A DNA stretch of 64,000 nt, from contig JANPWX010000173.1 of assembly GCA_024734555.1 (NCBI GenBank), forward strand, positions 2,049,955 to 2,113,954, in the 5' to 3' direction. Below, in pieces: positions 11,666-21,417 of this stretch (position 1 is its first letter; the number at the start of each line of letters is the position of its first letter). The position numbers and the translations under genes were made by a program. Under the pieces are notes generated by a model. It saw only the letters and a list, made by a program, of their open reading frames with translations. It made no database searches and was not told the origin of the DNA. The DNA is from Trochalopteron elliotii (Eukaryota; Chordata; Aves; Passeriformes; Leiothrichidae).

Positions 11666-12891
11666 TTGGAACACACAACCTAAAAGCTGATCTCATGAGT
11701 AAAAAGATGGCATTTTTAAAGGGTCACTTCTCAAAGTGTTATGCCTTGGTTAGAGACTGTGAGTCTGTAGCAAGTCTTGGAAGTGTTAAATAAACAGTGT
11801 GAGTTATGGAGTCAGCTGACATTTTTCCTGAATTCAATTTGCTACTCCTCCAGCACTTGGAAATCGTTTCAGCTACAGTAATAGACTTCTAAAAAATTTC
11901 TTTTTAACATTGTATTTGATTTGCTTCCCTGCATCCTCTTCCCCAGAGGAACAAGAACTTCAAGTGTCTTGACAGAGGTTTTTACAGCCTTGTTAAGATT
12001 GAGTTGGAGCTTTTCAGAGCAGTGTATGTGTTGATGTTCAGAAGAAATACAGACAAGGTAACCAATATGTTGATAGTTTCAAAAGCAGTGTTAAAACAGA
12101 TGTATTATTTAAGGAAGCAGAAGAACTCTTGTTCTGAGGAGTGCTTGACGTGCCACAGTGTATAGTGGGTAAGTGAACAGTGCTGGGGACAGCCTCTGTT
12201 CTTTCTGGTTTAATGCAGGAGTAGGCTTGTGCTAGCTTTGGGGTTTTTGGCTTGTGTCTGCTCACAATTTCTTTTGGTTTGTGTCCATTCCTTCAGTACA
12301 TTAAATTACACACTCCTGGTATTGGTTGTGGATTCCTGTTTCAGGAAAAATCCTTCACTTATAAATCAAATGGCCATTTAAACACCTGGTTTTCATGAAA
12401 ACTACTAGTGTGTAACTAAAATAATAAATTTCAGGCTAAATTTCAATCTCTTTTGTTGGTAAAACAATGCTTTCAAGTACTGTACCTATTCCTCTAAAGG
12501 AAGTAAATCCAAAACAGCCACTTCTGATCCTCTGAGAGAGATGACTCAGGGGAAAGAAGAGGAATGAAGGCAAGGAAGAAGTTTGGTTAAATTCTGTTAC
12601 TCTACAGTGCAGTCTTTTGAAAGATGTATTTCTCTGGGTTTTTTCCCTTAAATATTCTTTCACATTTGTGAGGGCTGTTTGCACCACAGTTGTTCATGAG
12701 GGGGGCTGGTTTTTATTGCCTGTTCATTTTTATGCCTTGCAATGTCCCTCTGGCCTGTAGCTGTCACTGTGTAGACACCGGCATTCCATAATTCTTGTGT
12801 CCTGTTGTCAGTCTTCTGGACCATGCAATGTCACTAGAAGCCTGTGTGCAGGGTCTGAACATTGTTCATAAACTGGGGGGAGGGTGGGGGA

Positions 12892-12897
12892 AATAAA
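12892..12897 (+). terminator. ZNF236: Candidate distal ZNF236 polyadenylation signal
   Basis: AATAAA directly preceded by a G-rich run (12875–12890, GGGGGGAGGGTGGGGG) and followed some 35–50 bases later by TTTTCCTGTGT, a possible downstream element. Using it would give a 3'UTR of about 3.2 kb. It sits 86 bases from the oppositely oriented MBP signal. Confidence 0.45.
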
Positions 12898-12964
12898 CCA
12901 AACAGACCTAAAAATAGATAGAAATATATCCTTTTCCTGTGTAAAAAACAAAACTGGCCCAAGT

Positions 12965-14682
12965 TTCATTTCAAGTTGATTACTTTATTTCAATAGTGAC
13001 TATTTTTAAAAGCTGTGTTCCTATAAGAACAATATGTGTTCAAATTAAATCAACTATTACGTTGCAGAGTATACATCTGAATGAAGCTACAATAGAAAAA
13101 TACACATAGCAACCAACGAAGGTAATAGATGTAATATGTCTGTCTGCTTAATTTTGGCAGTTTTGTTTTCTTTAGTCTCTATGTATTTTCTATCATCTCA
13201 TCTTCCATTGCTTCATATTAATGGACACTGATTTAAACCTACACTAGATTTAGATGTGAAATGCAATTAACATATATATTTATAGGTAACTTTTACTGGG
13301 CACTTATTAGGAATACTGTTTCAACCTAGGGAGCACTAACTGTAATCTACAGTGCATAGGCTAAAACTAAAAAAATAAAATAATTAATCAGACACTTAGA
13401 TGACAGTTTGAAGAAATGGTAAGTTTAAGTAATAAAACAGTGCAATTCAGAAGAGCCTTTTATTTCCCTAAGTGTGGTTGGAAATACCATCTCCACACAT
13501 TCATTTTAGTAATTTGTGAACAATTCCTATCTAAATCTAACTAAGCTATAATTTATTTCTACGAGGCAACTACAATACAACAGTTAAATGTTCACAGTAG
13601 TTTACTATGAGTTTGCTTTGGTGCACTGCCCTTAATAGGCATCCAGGTGTTACTCAGGCAAAAGATGAGCCAGTCAAATACAACACTGCTGCAATACCAA
13701 GAAATCTAACGTGAGATGTGCAGGACTATCTGAGATACCAGTACTGAAGGGCTTTCTTTCGGAAATTAGACTTTTTTTGTTTATGTGCTTATTTACTTAT
13801 TGTACTGCAAAGTTAATGCTGTTGCAGCAGAGTTTATCTGAAGCACCAGTGACATCCAGTGGTCACGTGTGCAGTCTTAGATGTTTCTCTGGGAATATCC
13901 CTTGTTTTGTAACATTAGTCTAACTCAAATTTGAAATCCTCTTTCTCTCCCTCATCTACTCTTTATTCTAATGGTTTGGATGCAATCAGCAATTCATGGT
14001 ATGGAAAGAATTTCCTTATTGCTATTGCTCCACATCGTATTAATTCTTCAACATCTGCCCCCTCCCACACTTCACATACCTTGAACTCCCAATGTTTGAT
14101 AAACCTTTCCATGACTGCCTAATCCTGTTATGAAAATAAATTATTCTGTGAGTGAGAGAAGGAAGATTAAAACAAAACAAAACAACAAAAAAAAGAAAAT
14201 TTGGATAAACAGTCCTTACAACTTCTGCACATGTTGGGTTTTTTTTTGTTTTTAACAGCAGTGTCTCAAAAATTCATTAACAGCAGTGCTCAGTATCCAA
14301 GACATTATAGCTCTTTATTTGTAATTCTGATGTTCACTAAAACGAAACCAGAAGAATTGAGCTTAAATTAGGTGCTTGGGGAGAAATAAAGGAGTCCAGC
14401 ATACAGTTAGGGCATCCTGAAGAAGGAGGGGTAAAGTCAGAGATCTTGTTACTTCACATAAAATAAGGAAAACATCTAGCAAAGCTACTTTTTTGTGTTC
14501 CTTTCATTCAACTGTTGCTCAGGGATTGCCAATAGAAGTTTGTGTCATCTACTGCATGCAGAACGTAACTGGCATTAAGTAATGGATTGCATCTATCTAG
14601 GTAATTGTGGCAGCTGTTACTAATTGTAAGGCAGTTATATTATGAAGCAGAGTACATGATCCTTGGATGGCATCTTGGAGCT
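12965..14682 (-). other. MBP: MBP 3'UTR
   Basis: Sequence between the MBP stop codon (14683) and the likely poly(A) site. In mammals this UTR carries the signal that sends MBP mRNA into oligodendrocyte processes (the hnRNP A2 response element). I see no exact match to its core here, only an 8-of-11 resemblance (TCCAAGGATCA) a few bases after the stop, near 14655–14665. Several AATAAA and ATTTA motifs are present. The far end is inferred from the poly(A) signal. Confidence 0.6.
12984..12989 (-). terminator. MBP: Likely MBP polyadenylation signal
   Basis: Minus-strand AATAAA (plus TTTATT). About 20–35 bases downstream on the minus strand is AGTTTTGTTTTTTACACAGG, a good U/GU-rich element, so cleavage is expected near 12960–12970. 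The resulting 3'UTR of about 1.7 kb is comparable to mammalian MBP. Other minus-strand AATAAA copies lie closer to the stop (around 13458 and 13963) and could be used as well. Confidence 0.6.
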
Positions 14683-14739
14683 TCAGCGCCTAGCAATGGG
14701 GGAACCAGACCGCGATCCAGGTCGGGACCCAGAGCCTCC
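14683..14739 (-). CDS. MBP: MBP terminal coding exon (classic exon 7)
   Basis: This exon codes for the C-terminus of myelin basic protein, the cationic protein that holds the cytoplasmic faces of the myelin membrane together. On the minus strand, acceptor ctgttcttccctccacag|GGAGGC is followed by 18 codons, GGSGSRPGSRSGSPIARR, and TGA (14683–14685). It enters in phase 0. The ending SGSP-ARR is the MBP C-terminus, close to mammalian GGRDSRSGSPMARR but with the longer Ser/Gly/Arg-rich start I associate with birds. The Ile before the last Ala-Arg-Arg differs from the mammalian Met. Too short to be seen without splice reasoning. Confidence 0.95.
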   Translation of the reverse strand, partial: GGSGSRPGSRSGSPIARR

Positions 14740-16264
14740 CTGTGGAGGGAAGAACAGAGTTGCATTAATTAGAAATTAATGTATGGTTGGGGCTGTGCAT
14801 TGAAGAACATCAATCTGTTTTAAGTATGGCAAAATTTTGAATACTATCTAAGGAAAATAGCCTGCAGTTGCCTCTAGTGTACCACCAAATTTTACTGGGA
14901 TTTTCACTTCAAAAAGAAGATCAATTTTGATTGACTATATAAAAAAATAGTAATTTGTGCCTCCTGCTCTAAACAATGGGTCTAAATCAGATGGGCCTGA
15001 ATAAAACTTGTATCAAAGTACCAGAAATTACAATGTCTGGGAAACAGATGTTGAAAGGATGAAATTTTAGAAATAATGTCAGTATATAGCCATGGAATAG
15101 TTGATGTACCTGAACCCCACTAAAACTACCAAGTGCACAGTGTGAAAATAAGACTTAAAATGTGTTTGATTTTTACCTGGGCCCCTGAAGAGATCATTCC
15201 TTTTCTTAAATTGCAGCATAAAAATTCCTATTACTTCCTTGAAGTTTTTGTGCTGCCACTTAGAGCTGCATATAAAACAACTGTATAATGGGAAATATAA
15301 AACCTAAACTGTTTAAGAGATAAAAATGTGTTTTTTGCTGCAGATGAAGGCACTGTTGTATCTCCTGTTGCAGAGAGGAATAGTAAGAGTCTGAAATGAT
15401 CAGCTCTGCTAAGGATCTCAGACCTTCTGACTTGAAGCTGACTGCTGATGGCATCTTCATGTGCAAATAGTGCACTGGGTGGTTTGTTATGAATTCACTG
15501 CCATCATTGGCTTTGAGGGAAAATGCAGTCTTCCTTAAAGTATCTGCCAGTGGATATAGCGTGCTTTTCATGTGTCTGTTCCCTGACATAGAATGTGAAA
15601 AATCCTCACAACTGACCTTTTTTTCCTGTTCTGTTTTCATTTATTGCCTGTGTTGTTGTGGCTGTGCTGTGTCTTGAAATGGGGAATTGAACCAGACTAA
15701 AGATAATCTGACCAAATGTTTATTTCTAATATGACAGCTTTCTAATTTGCCCCACTTTGTGATTTCGTAACTTGCGATACTGACATATTGTAGGAGTTCT
15801 CCCTCCTGGGGTGGGAACAGGCAGGGACTACTGGAGTTGTTATTGCATCCAGATATGTGTCCAGAACTGCCCTGTACTACCCTTCTGCAGTTTATCAGTT
15901 CTCTTTCATTTTCACTATCCTAAATAATTTAGCAGCAGTGAGCTGTGTCATCTGATTTGTGTTAGGTATTCCACATCATTTTTGCATTCAGTAACAACAC
16001 TGATCCTGGTGCAGGTCTTTGTGGGACATTGTGCACTTACATTCTTTCCTGATGGCCATGAACTGTGTATTTCTACCTTTGTGTCCTATCATGTAAGTAG
16101 TCCCTAAGCCACAAAATAACCTTTTCGTTTATCCATGCAAATCTAATTCCCTCGGAAGCTTTAAGGAAATATGGTTGTTTCAAATGTGGCAGGTTCTGGA
16201 GGGGTTTTGGCTTCTCTTCTTCCCGGTTCAATTTTTTTGTACTTAAAATTCAGTTGTACTTTAC
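14740..16264 (-). other. MBP: MBP intron between classic exons 6 and 7
   Basis: A 1.5 kb phase-0 intron, donor CTG|gtaaag at 16264 and acceptor ccacag at 14740. AT-rich, with no other feature recognised; the open frame at 15260–15640 has no pattern or splice signals. Confidence 0.85.
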
Positions 16265-16387
16265 CAGTTTAAAGATTCTGGAAAGAGTGCCCTGGCCCTC
16301 ATGATAGGATCCCTTGTGTCCCTTATGAGCAGATTTATGCTCATAGAATTTTCCGCTTCCATATCCTGGCTTGTGTGCTTCACCACC
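16265..16387 (-). CDS. MBP: MBP coding exon (classic exon 6)
   Basis: Minus strand, acceptor tctttctttacag|GGTGGTGAA and donor AAACTG|gtaaag. The exon is 123 nt, 41 codons, phase 0 at both ends. It begins [18 protein letters not shown], continues [16 protein letters not shown], and ends LSRIFKL. It matches the vertebrate MBP segment that in mammals reads …SAHKGF…GTLSKIFKL. Skipping this cassette exon gives smaller isoforms in mammals, and the in-frame length here permits the same. Basic and Gly/His-rich, as expected for an intrinsically disordered, lipid-binding region. Confidence 0.96.
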
Positions 16388-17358
16388 CTGTAAAGAAAGA
16401 TTTTAATGCATATTGCAAATTATCACATTCAAATTATCATATGCACATTGTGGTCTTTATTTGTGATCACTTAATGTAATACTCAAATGAGGAATTTGGA
16501 GGTTGTTGAAATAAAACAATCTTTTATGTAATAAGCAAGGATGAAGGAAAATGTTAGGAAATTATCTGAGTAGATTAAAACCTGAGGGAAGCATCGATCT
16601 GTAAAAAATGAATTCATATTCAAAAATTAAATACTCAGAACATTAACCTGTATGACAAAACTTAAAATGTTTTAATTTCATGAGTTCTAGGATGTCAAAC
16701 ACATCAGCTAATATGTAATGTTCTGATAGCGAAAGAAATGCTTAATGGCTTGAAGGCTTTGATATTTTGTCTTAAAATGCCAGTAATTTACATGCCATCT
16801 CATATAAAATCAAACCTGTGGTAGAGAAGTAGAATTTAATTAATTGTGAGAGAACTGTGGGATGAACTTGTCTAGGAATTGCTTAGGCAGATCACTTCTA
16901 ACTGACAGGAAAGGTGGGATAAAATACTGAGGTTAGTGACAGCGTTAGCTTTGCAGACTGTGTAAATGCAGTTGCAAAAGTGGAATAAGCACCTGTGTTG
17001 TCCCAGCCCTCCCTCCCATTTTTGTCCATCCCAGGAGAAGAAAAATGCACCGGATGGGTCTTCCAGGAGCCTTTAAAGGAAGAGAGCTTTGCCATGCAGT
17101 GGATTTTGCTCTCTTTGTGCTGAAGCAAAAGAAATTATTGCTGCAAGGGCTGTCAAATTGCAGGATATAAGAGCAAGCAACACAAGTACCATCTTAGAGT
17201 GCTGTGGAAGGAGGAAGAAAAGTGGAACAGAAAAAGCAAAATAGCAAACTTGAGACAAAACAAAATTATCACGTTGCAGCAGCTTGAGGCAATGGAGCAA
17301 GATATGCTTTGGCCTGGTAAATAAAAGGGCTGTTACCAAAAGCATCTTCATCACCTAC
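16388..17358 (-). other. MBP: MBP intron between classic exons 5 and 6
   Basis: A 971-base phase-0 intron, donor TGG|gtaggt at 17358 and acceptor ttacag. Nothing else recognised; open frames inside lack coding signatures. Confidence 0.85.
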
Positions 17359-17391
17359 CCAGCTAAATCTGGTGAGGGATAATCCTCTTCC
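17359..17391 (-). CDS. MBP: MBP coding micro-exon (classic exon 5)
   Basis: Minus strand, acceptor catgtacag|GGAAGAGG and donor AGCTGG|gtaggt. It has only 33 nt, 11 codons: GRGLSLTRFSW. This is the highly conserved MBP segment containing the Trp residue (mammals GRGLSLSRFSW; Thr for Ser here). Phase 0 at both ends. It lies 578 bases from the exon at 17970 and 971 from that at 16387. Confidence 0.96.
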
Positions 17392-17969
17392 CTGTACATG
17401 CAAGAAATAGAAACAATGACATGATGATCACTATGGAACACAGCATCTGGGTCTGCCATACACAGAAGAAGATGAAAAGACAGCCAAGATCATGAAATAA
17501 TGGCCAGATAATCAGGCAGGCAGGGGTTGAGAACAACAGTCTGTACAGTCATTTCACGAAGCAAAAAAAGGCAAAATTGTTTATTGTAATTACTAGAACT
17601 GACTTCACTAGCCATGGTTTGTCAGTATTACGTACTTCAAAAGCCAGCTGAGTTGAGTAAATGGAAGGAAAGCTCCTGGTTGGTGAGACTTGTTTGAAAG
17701 CATTACCTGTTGTTAGTTCATTACTCAAAGTAATCAAACCATAAATTGAATATAAAAATCCCTGCAAGTGGCTTCAATTAGTCACGCACAAAGGCAGGAA
17801 GTGCGTGAGGAAGAGAACCATGGCTTCTGTGTCTTATGCTCTTGCTTTTAATTGTTCCCAGTGATACCTGTAAACTTTTATTTAGTACCATTAGAGATGG
17901 TGAATCAGGCTTGCAGTTGAATTAGTGTGAATTAGCCTGTAATTGCCTTGAGTCTCTGAAACTGCTTAC
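17392..17969 (-). other. MBP: MBP intron between classic exons 4 and 5
   Basis: A 578-base phase-0 intron with donor AAG|gtaagc. No additional feature seen. Confidence 0.85.
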
Positions 17970-18005
17970 CTTTGCTTGCATTGGGGGAGGCGTACGGGGT
18001 GAGAC
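17970..18005 (-). CDS. MBP: MBP coding micro-exon (classic exon 4)
   Basis: Minus strand, acceptor ttggtttttag|GTCTCACC and donor GCAAAG|gtaagc. It is 36 nt, 12 codons: VSPRTPPPMQAK. It corresponds to mammalian VTPRTPPPSQGK, the proline-rich stretch with the Thr-Pro MAP-kinase site and SH3-ligand-like PRTPPP. That core is intact; the end is altered (MQAK for SQGK). Phase 0 at both ends. Confidence 0.96.
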
Positions 18006-18500
18006 CTAAAAACCAACACAAGAGTTGTGAAAGCAAGTTGTGAAAAGAGTTGTGAAGGCAAAAATAAATGTCAGAAATCATCAGGCCTTTTGTCCATTAC
18101 CTATGAACTAAAAATGGTAATTGCATTGAGAAGCTCTTCTGTTGTATTAGGCTTGTTGGGAATACACTGGATTTATGCCTATCCAGTAATAATTAACAAT
18201 AATAATTCCTGAATACTGCCAGTGTTAAAGACACAAGGACAAAACCTGTCTATGGTGAAGCTGTATAACTGACATGGTTAACATCTGACTATGCTGATGG
18301 AGGTTCACATGCTTTTTGGTAGCATTTCAATATTGTTTGTCTTCTAGGTAAAAATTACTTTTGTATTTGAATGGCATAATGAGCTTACAAGGCACAGTAC
18401 AATTTGAGGCTCAAAATAAAGGGTAATAATTGGTGTTTGTTTACTGATGGATTCTAAAGAAAAAAATTAATTTTGGTGCATAAGAGGAGGGGAGACTTAC
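18006..18500 (-). other. MBP: MBP intron between classic exons 3 and 4
   Basis: A 495-base phase-0 intron with a consensus donor (ATT|gtaagt). No other feature seen. Confidence 0.85.
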
Positions 18501-18608
18501 AATGTTCTTGAAGAAGTGGACTACAGGGTTGTCATCAACAGGCCGGCCATGCTGAGATCTTGGGGGGATGGAGCCGACGTGGTGGCTGACCCTGGCTGCA
18601 TGTATGTC
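18501..18608 (-). CDS. MBP: MBP coding exon (classic exon 3)
   Basis: Minus strand, acceptor cctgttctgcttttcag|GACATA and donor AACATT|gtaagt. The exon is 108 nt, 36 codons, phase 0 at both ends. It reads DIHAARVSHHVGSIPPRS, then QHGRPVDDNPVVHFFKNI. The core NPVVHFFKNI is the invariant MBP amphipathic helix that binds membranes and is the best-known T-cell epitope region of the protein. The first half differs from mammalian DSHHPARTAHYGSLPQKS in the way I expect for birds. Confidence 0.97.
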
Positions 18609-21288
18609 CTGAAAAGCAGAACAGGCACGTGGCCCAGTCAGCTGGGAAGGACAGCTTAGCAGCCATGGCATGAAGAATCATTTGCAGGAGTGAAAACAGG
18701 AGGAATGTCATTTGGAAGAGATTGTCCCCTACAGTTGTCAGTGCTGTGAAATGGCAAATACACAGTATGTATATGTACATATGTTGTGCATATATATGGA
18801 TGCACGTGTTCTTGATGTTAAGCCCAGTGTGGAATTAAGCCTCTTACTGGAAAGTTCAGGTAACAGAAACTTTGTAGTTTTCCTTAAATAGGAATTTTTT
18901 CTTAAGTAGGATCATAGACTGTGATTTTAGAAAATAGACCAAAATGGAAAAAAACTTTAAATTATGTTGGATCATTCTGCATTGGAAAGCAGGAATACAT
19001 CGTGTATCATTTTTAGTTCCCAAAGACTATGTAACACTCATGAGCTGCAAGAGCTATGTTTTTTTTAGAATGAGGGAATCAAGTGAGGGTGACAATTTCT
19101 ATTTCAGCTGGGCTTTCTATTTTCAATAGAGCTTCCTGAGCAATAGTCCAAATGATGTCAGATATGTGGTTTATGACATTGATTTCTGTTGGAAAAAAAA
19201 TAACCAATGCAGAGAAGTTTGGCTGGTTTTTATCAGGATTGTTCTTTTGCATGCTGATGATATGTGCACACTTAACTGTTTTAAAGGCAGGAAAATAAGA
19301 ATTTTGGATCTGTGAAATATCTACTCTCAGGCAGTCAGTCCTGCTTATATTTCTGCAGCAGTTTGTACTTGGTTGCTAGTTCCAGTGTTGCCAAAATAGA
19401 GAACCAGTGGTGTTTAGAGCACATTACTTCAGCCATGGTTTTGTCTTGTTAATCTACATTCAGATCACCTTTTGAAACCTGCTGACTGCCTTGTCTTTAG
19501 GATAAATACCATGGCGTTGCAGATCTGATGGGCTATGGATTGCCACAGGAATGGAGAGAAATTGGGATAATAAGGTTTTAGAATCTAGATAGGGTTGAAT
19601 TTCTTGATTTTGGCATTCTGATCAATTATTAGGTGCTAATAACTTGGCTTATTGGAAAGGTTATTGTACTGTAAATACAAAGTTTCTTCTGTCTGCAGTG
19701 CCAAATGTCATCACAGGCTTTGTCTCCCCTTTTAATTCTATGAAGCAGTAGCAAATCTGAAGTAATTTTTAATGACTGTTCTGGATGAGTTTCCTGGTGT
19801 TCACAATAAAGTGCTTTCCATTTATATTGTCGTCAGCAAACTTCATCTGTCTTCAGAACCTTTGATATTATTCTTTATTTGTGACAGGTAATTTACATGT
19901 TTTCACTCAATTCATTGTTGAAATTACTCTTTCACCATCGGTTTGTTCTTTCAATTTTTGGACTCCTCGGGACAGAAAACAAAATCCTGTGGTGTTTTTC
20001 AGACACTGCTTATGTTTATGCAATAATTGATGTCTATAGGTGTTAAAAAGTAAATTCTAATGGATTTGAAATTAAAAGAGAAAATAAATCTGATTTATAC
20101 TGCTATGATGGACTACTGGGCTGGTGTGATATAGGTGGACTTCTTTGAATTAACTCAGTTTAACAGTTACAATGTGTTTAATTAATGCATTCAGATCATC
20201 ACTATTTACCTTTAAATATGTTTTAAGTGCTTGGCTTTAAATAATATTCTTGTTAAAATCTAATAGGAATAGAGAAGAGCAACTGTGTTTTAGGAAGGAT
20301 GCAATTTACTTCTTATTTCTTTGTGTTACTGGTCACTTTTGCCCAGGGGTTGCAGTGAGTTCTCCCCACACCTCTTGCAATGTTAGGAATTTCAGTCTTG
20401 AGAGCATTGCCAATAAAAGGTATACTTGGCTTCCATAGCTGTGTATTTTGAAATGCACTTGCTAAGTATGAGCATGAATTCAGAGCCCTTAGGTATTAGT
20501 GGTGAAGTTTAAAATGAAGGTGCCTCTTTTCTGTGCCCTTAAAGTTTCAACATACAATAATTCTTCAGCAACTGAACAGAAGAACACTCAGCTTTTCCTG
20601 TTCCCAGTTAATATTAGTGAAATGTTTGACCTCAGTTAAGGATCTCAACTAAGTCAACTTTGCTGCACTTTCAAAAAAGCCAGAAAGAACCCTAAAGGTG
20701 AATGATCTTAATAAAAAAGATTTGCCAGTCCTGGAAATTTAAAGAGTAACTGGGAGATCTGATGACAAAAACATAATTTGCAACTTCACTGTGAAATCAA
20801 TGGGTTTTTTTCCAAGGGTTAATAATCTAAATAAGAATTCCTTAAAATATACATAAATACCCACAGTTATCCTGTAAGGGGAGTAAATTTTTTTAAAACA
20901 CTTTGTGGTTCTTTCTGGTGATGTACAGGAAAGTTGCACTGTTTTACTGTGTCACGTACCTTGGTAGTATGGTGGTATGTTGGCCACTAAGACAAAGAAA
21001 AAAAAAAAAAGAGTAACTGTGAATGCAGTGCTAAGAAAACATGCAGGTATTTTAAGTTTCAACATTAGCCATACATTGGAATTGCATTCCCTGTGTTAGC
21101 CATGTACTGTCACATCAGCATAGTTACATTTACTGGTACAACCTGTATTAGTATCTTGTAAGAGCTGTTAATAACAAAAAAATTAAATTGCCACTTTTCT
21201 AGCAGTATGGGCTCCATTTGGCGTTTTGTGCAATGTTATTACATTTTCAGTTGACCTGAAGATACCCAAGTCTGTGCTCTGTGTGGGT

Positions 21289-21417
21289 GTGTATATATTC
21301 ATATATATATATATATGCATGCTTTTCAGTGTTGTGCAACAACTGGCTTTGAGTATAAAAGGGATAAAAAATACAGTTAAGCAGTTACATGCTGCTTTTT
21401 TTTTTTTTTTTTTTTTT
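21289..21417. repeat. TA microsatellite and T22 homopolymer
   Basis: gtgtatatattcatatatatatatatatgc (about 21289–21320) and, 76 bases on, an uninterrupted run of 22 T at 21396–21417. Simple sequence in MBP intron 1. Confidence 0.85.

Larger units (their letters stand above)
10261..12964 (+). other. ZNF236 extended 3'UTR or ZNF236–MBP intergenic spacer
   Basis: No coding exon seen. The stretch holds a TA-rich microsatellite (about 10842–10897), a hairpin that includes an AATAAA (11485–11509), a CR1 3' fragment (about 11590–11665), and AATAAA hexamers at 11789–11794 and 12892–12897. It ends where the MBP poly(A) signal faces it from the minus strand. Whether it is transcribed as ZNF236 3'UTR is open. 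Confidence 0.5.
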
